64,000 nt of DNA, taken from assembly GCF_011008845.1 (NCBI RefSeq), contig NZ_JAAIWM010000004.1:62001-126000 (forward strand). The letters run 5' to 3'. Source of the stretch: Bacillus mesophilus (lineage in GTDB: Bacteria > Bacillota > Bacilli > Bacillales > SA4). Numbering within the stretch: the stretch's first letter is position 1; each line of letters starts with the position of its first letter. This document shows positions 62,566 through 64,000 of this stretch, in pieces. The translations under genes were made by a program, and so were the position numbers. The notes below the pieces were generated by a model that saw nothing but the letters and a program-made list of their open reading frames with translations, ran no database searches and was not told where the DNA came from.

Positions 62566-63207
62566 ATGAACCTTACGAAACCGGAATTTAAAGAAATTGT
62601 TTCAAATGAACATGAGCTGAGATCTTTTTTAGGTGAGCCTAGTTTATTAGCGGGTAATAAGGTAATTACAAAACTAGACTCTCACTGTAAGACCATCATT
62701 CAACACTCACCCTTTTTAGTTATCTCCACATCAAATTCAGACGGAACATGTGATGCCTCACCTAGAGGAGATGCACCAGGATTTGTTTATATTGTAGATG
62801 AACATCATGTAATTATTCCAGAAAGACCTGGTAATAAGCGCGCTGACTCTATTCATAACATACTTACCAATCCTCATGTTGGGTTAATTTTTATGATTCC
62901 TGGAATGGAAGAAACACTTCGTATAAACGGGAGAGCATTTATTATTCGTGATCAACATTGGCTTGAGAAGATGTCTGCACAACATAAAGTGCCACATTTA
63001 GGAATTGTTGTAGAAATTGAAGAAATTTTTATGCATTGTGCAAAGGCTTTTAAACGTTCACATCTTTGGAATCCTGATAGTTGGCCTAAGCGTCAAGACC
63101 TTCCATCTATGGCAGAAGTTTTAAAGGATCATGTTAAAAAAGAAGAATTAACCGTAGAAACTATCAATGACACATTAAAAGAAAGCTATTCTAAGAGATT
63201 ATATTAA
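62566..63207 (+). CDS. Pyridoxamine 5'-phosphate oxidase-like flavoprotein
   Basis: A 213-residue split-barrel flavin- or F420-binding fold of the MSMEG_1061 type. SPFLVISTSNSDGTCDASPRGDAPGFV is split over the N-terminal strands, followed by IIPERPGNKRADS and a C-terminal HCAKAFKRSHLWNP. GGAGG at 62555-62559 is 6 nt from ATG 62566; ATG 62563 is an alternative. TrmO-like gene follows by 18 bp. Role unknown. Confidence 0.85.
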   Translation: MNLTKPEFKEIVSNEHELRSFLGEPSLLAGNKVITKLDSHCKTIIQHSPFLVISTSNSDGTCDASPRGDAPGFVYIVDEHHVIIPERPGNKRADSIHNILTNPHVGLIFMIPGMEETLRINGRAFIIRDQHWLEKMSAQHKVPHLGIVVEIEEIFMHCAKAFKRSHLWNPDSWPKRQDLPSMAEVLKDHVKKEELTVETINDTLKESYSKRLY

Positions 63208-63225
63208 AAGGGATAGGTGAATTAG

Positions 63226-63693
63226 ATGGAACAAGTGTTACTAAAGCCTATTGGCAAGGTAATTAGCGGCAGAGAGGTTATTGAAGATGACTTTTGGGGT
63301 AGTGAGATTTCTATCATTGAAATTGATTCGGCTCAGTATTCGACTGATGTACTAATGGGATTAACTGACTTTTCCCATCTGGAAGTAATCTACTTTATGC
63401 ATGGTGTAAAAGAAGATCAAATTGAACTAACAGCACGTCATCCACGCAATAATTTAAACTGGCCGAAGGTTGGTATATTTGCACAGCGTCCAAAAGCGCG
63501 ACCTAATAGAATAGGATTATCACGCTGTAAGATCATATCTATTCACAATTACCAAATCACAGTTCAATCGTTGGACGCCATCGTTGGAACACCTATTTTA
63601 GATATCAAACCTTATATGAAGGAGTTCGGGCCAATTGGAAAGGTAGAACAACCTCATTGGGCTAATGAATTGATGGATAGATATTATAAATGA
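63226..63693 (+). CDS. TrmO/TsaA-like SAM-dependent methyltransferase
   Basis: A 155-residue beta-barrel TsaA-like domain: N-terminal PIGKV, LTDFSHLEVIYFMHG, RHPRNNLNWPKVGIFAQRPKARPNRIGLS (here in pieces) and LDAIVGTPILDIKPY are the family core. The E. coli relative methylates t6A37 of tRNA; the single short domain here may have another target. ATG 63226, RBS GGGATAGGTG. Fifty-four bp upstream of the HD gene. Confidence 0.85.
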   Translation: MEQVLLKPIGKVISGREVIEDDFWGSEISIIEIDSAQYSTDVLMGLTDFSHLEVIYFMHGVKEDQIELTARHPRNNLNWPKVGIFAQRPKARPNRIGLSRCKIISIHNYQITVQSLDAIVGTPILDIKPYMKEFGPIGKVEQPHWANELMDRYYK

Positions 63694-63747
63694 GCATCCT
63701 TTTTACAACAGCTACTTTACTATTAAATTTAATGGGAGGTAATCTGT

Positions 63748-64000
63748 ATGGAATTAGTAGAACAAGCAAGATTTTTTGCCATGGATGCACATGAAGGCCA
63801 AACAAGAAAGCTATCAACTGAACCTTACTTTGTTCATCCAGAAGCTGTAGCTATGATTTTACAAGACGCTGGTTTGTCTGACGAGGTAATTGCTGCTGGT
63901 TATTTACATGATACGGTCGAAGATACAGAAGTGACCATATCTGAAATTAGAGAGAGATTCGGAGAGCAAGTTGCACATATCGTAGCAGGAAACACTGAGG
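63748..64000 (+). CDS. HD-domain phosphohydrolase, RelA/SpoT-like, 3' end outside window
   Basis: The first 84 codons of an HD-domain protein. ARFFAMDAHEGQTRKLSTEP, YFVHPEAVA, the HD pair in YLHDTVEDTE and IRERFGEQVAHIV match the small alarmone hydrolase or RelA/SpoT HD family, which hydrolyses (p)ppGpp or related nucleotides. GGGAGGT is followed by ATG 63748. Whether a synthetase domain follows cannot be seen. Confidence 0.85.
   Translation, partial: MELVEQARFFAMDAHEGQTRKLSTEPYFVHPEAVAMILQDAGLSDEVIAAGYLHDTVEDTEVTISEIRERFGEQVAHIVAGNTE

Overview
The window comes from a low-GC, spore-forming Bacillaceae chromosome. The evidence is an alpha/beta-type small acid-soluble spore protein, AGGAGG-type ribosome binding sites with frequent TTG and GTG starts, sigma-A, CodY, CcpA and GlnR/TnrA style sites, an ilv-leu operon and B. 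subtilis-like YnfA, TopB and YsaA relatives. The genus cannot be fixed from sequence alone. No rRNA, tRNA, CRISPR array, insertion sequence or prophage was seen.

Layout. (1) 1-18340 is a catabolic and uptake cluster for small peptides or amino-acid conjugates. It holds four paralogous M28-like proteins (one cut by the window edge), an M20 dipeptidase-like enzyme, two nitroreductase-fold proteins, an Asp/Glu/hydantoin racemase and a complete Opp/Dpp ABC importer. A sigma-54 enhancer-binding protein sits inside it, and two near-perfect -24/-12 promoters (3165-3180 and 9818-9833) drive its operons. The importer's binding protein appears to be a natural circular permutation. (2) 18409-19870 is a glutamine synthetase with a consensus sigma-A promoter and a perfect GlnR/TnrA box over the expected start of transcription. 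(3) 19944-25755 is mixed: a Nudix hydrolase, a decayed DNA glycosylase, an orphan ParA-like ATPase with an unknown partner, an AEC transporter, a tandem GGCT protein, and a manganese (yybP-ykoY) riboswitch above a 59-aa basic protein and a Ser/Thr kinase. (4) 25814-27743 holds aminopeptidase AmpS and, convergent to it, a FrnE/DsbA-like oxidoreductase. That gene has an in-frame UGA exactly at the first cysteine of its CPFC motif, followed by a bacterial-SECIS-like hairpin, so it is a candidate selenoprotein. (5) 28145-43472 is amino-acid biosynthesis: ilvA, then ilvE-ilvD-ilvB-ilvN-ilvC-leuA-leuB-leuC-leuD, then serC-serA-HAD phosphatase. (6) 43613-64000 is housekeeping and sporulation-associated: an M20 peptidase, a CorC/HlyC protein, a SASP, YnfA, a UvrD-like helicase, topB, a LysE exporter, two orphan PAS histidine kinases, HAD, M42, Gfo/Idh, AlkD-like, MBL, PPOX-like, TrmO-like and HD-domain genes, with several small proteins.

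How it fits together. The first 18 kb looks like a substrate-inducible sigma-54 regulon in which peptides are imported, hydrolysed and possibly racemised. The nitrogen-regulated glutamine synthetase next to it would fit with using the released nitrogen. The ilv-leu-ser block is a compact biosynthetic unit whose control region shows CcpA- and CodY-like sites but no T-box. The strongest leads for new biology are the UGA-containing FrnE homologue, the permuted binding protein, the manganese-riboswitch kinase operon, and the M28-like paralogues that have lost the canonical Glu-Glu pair.
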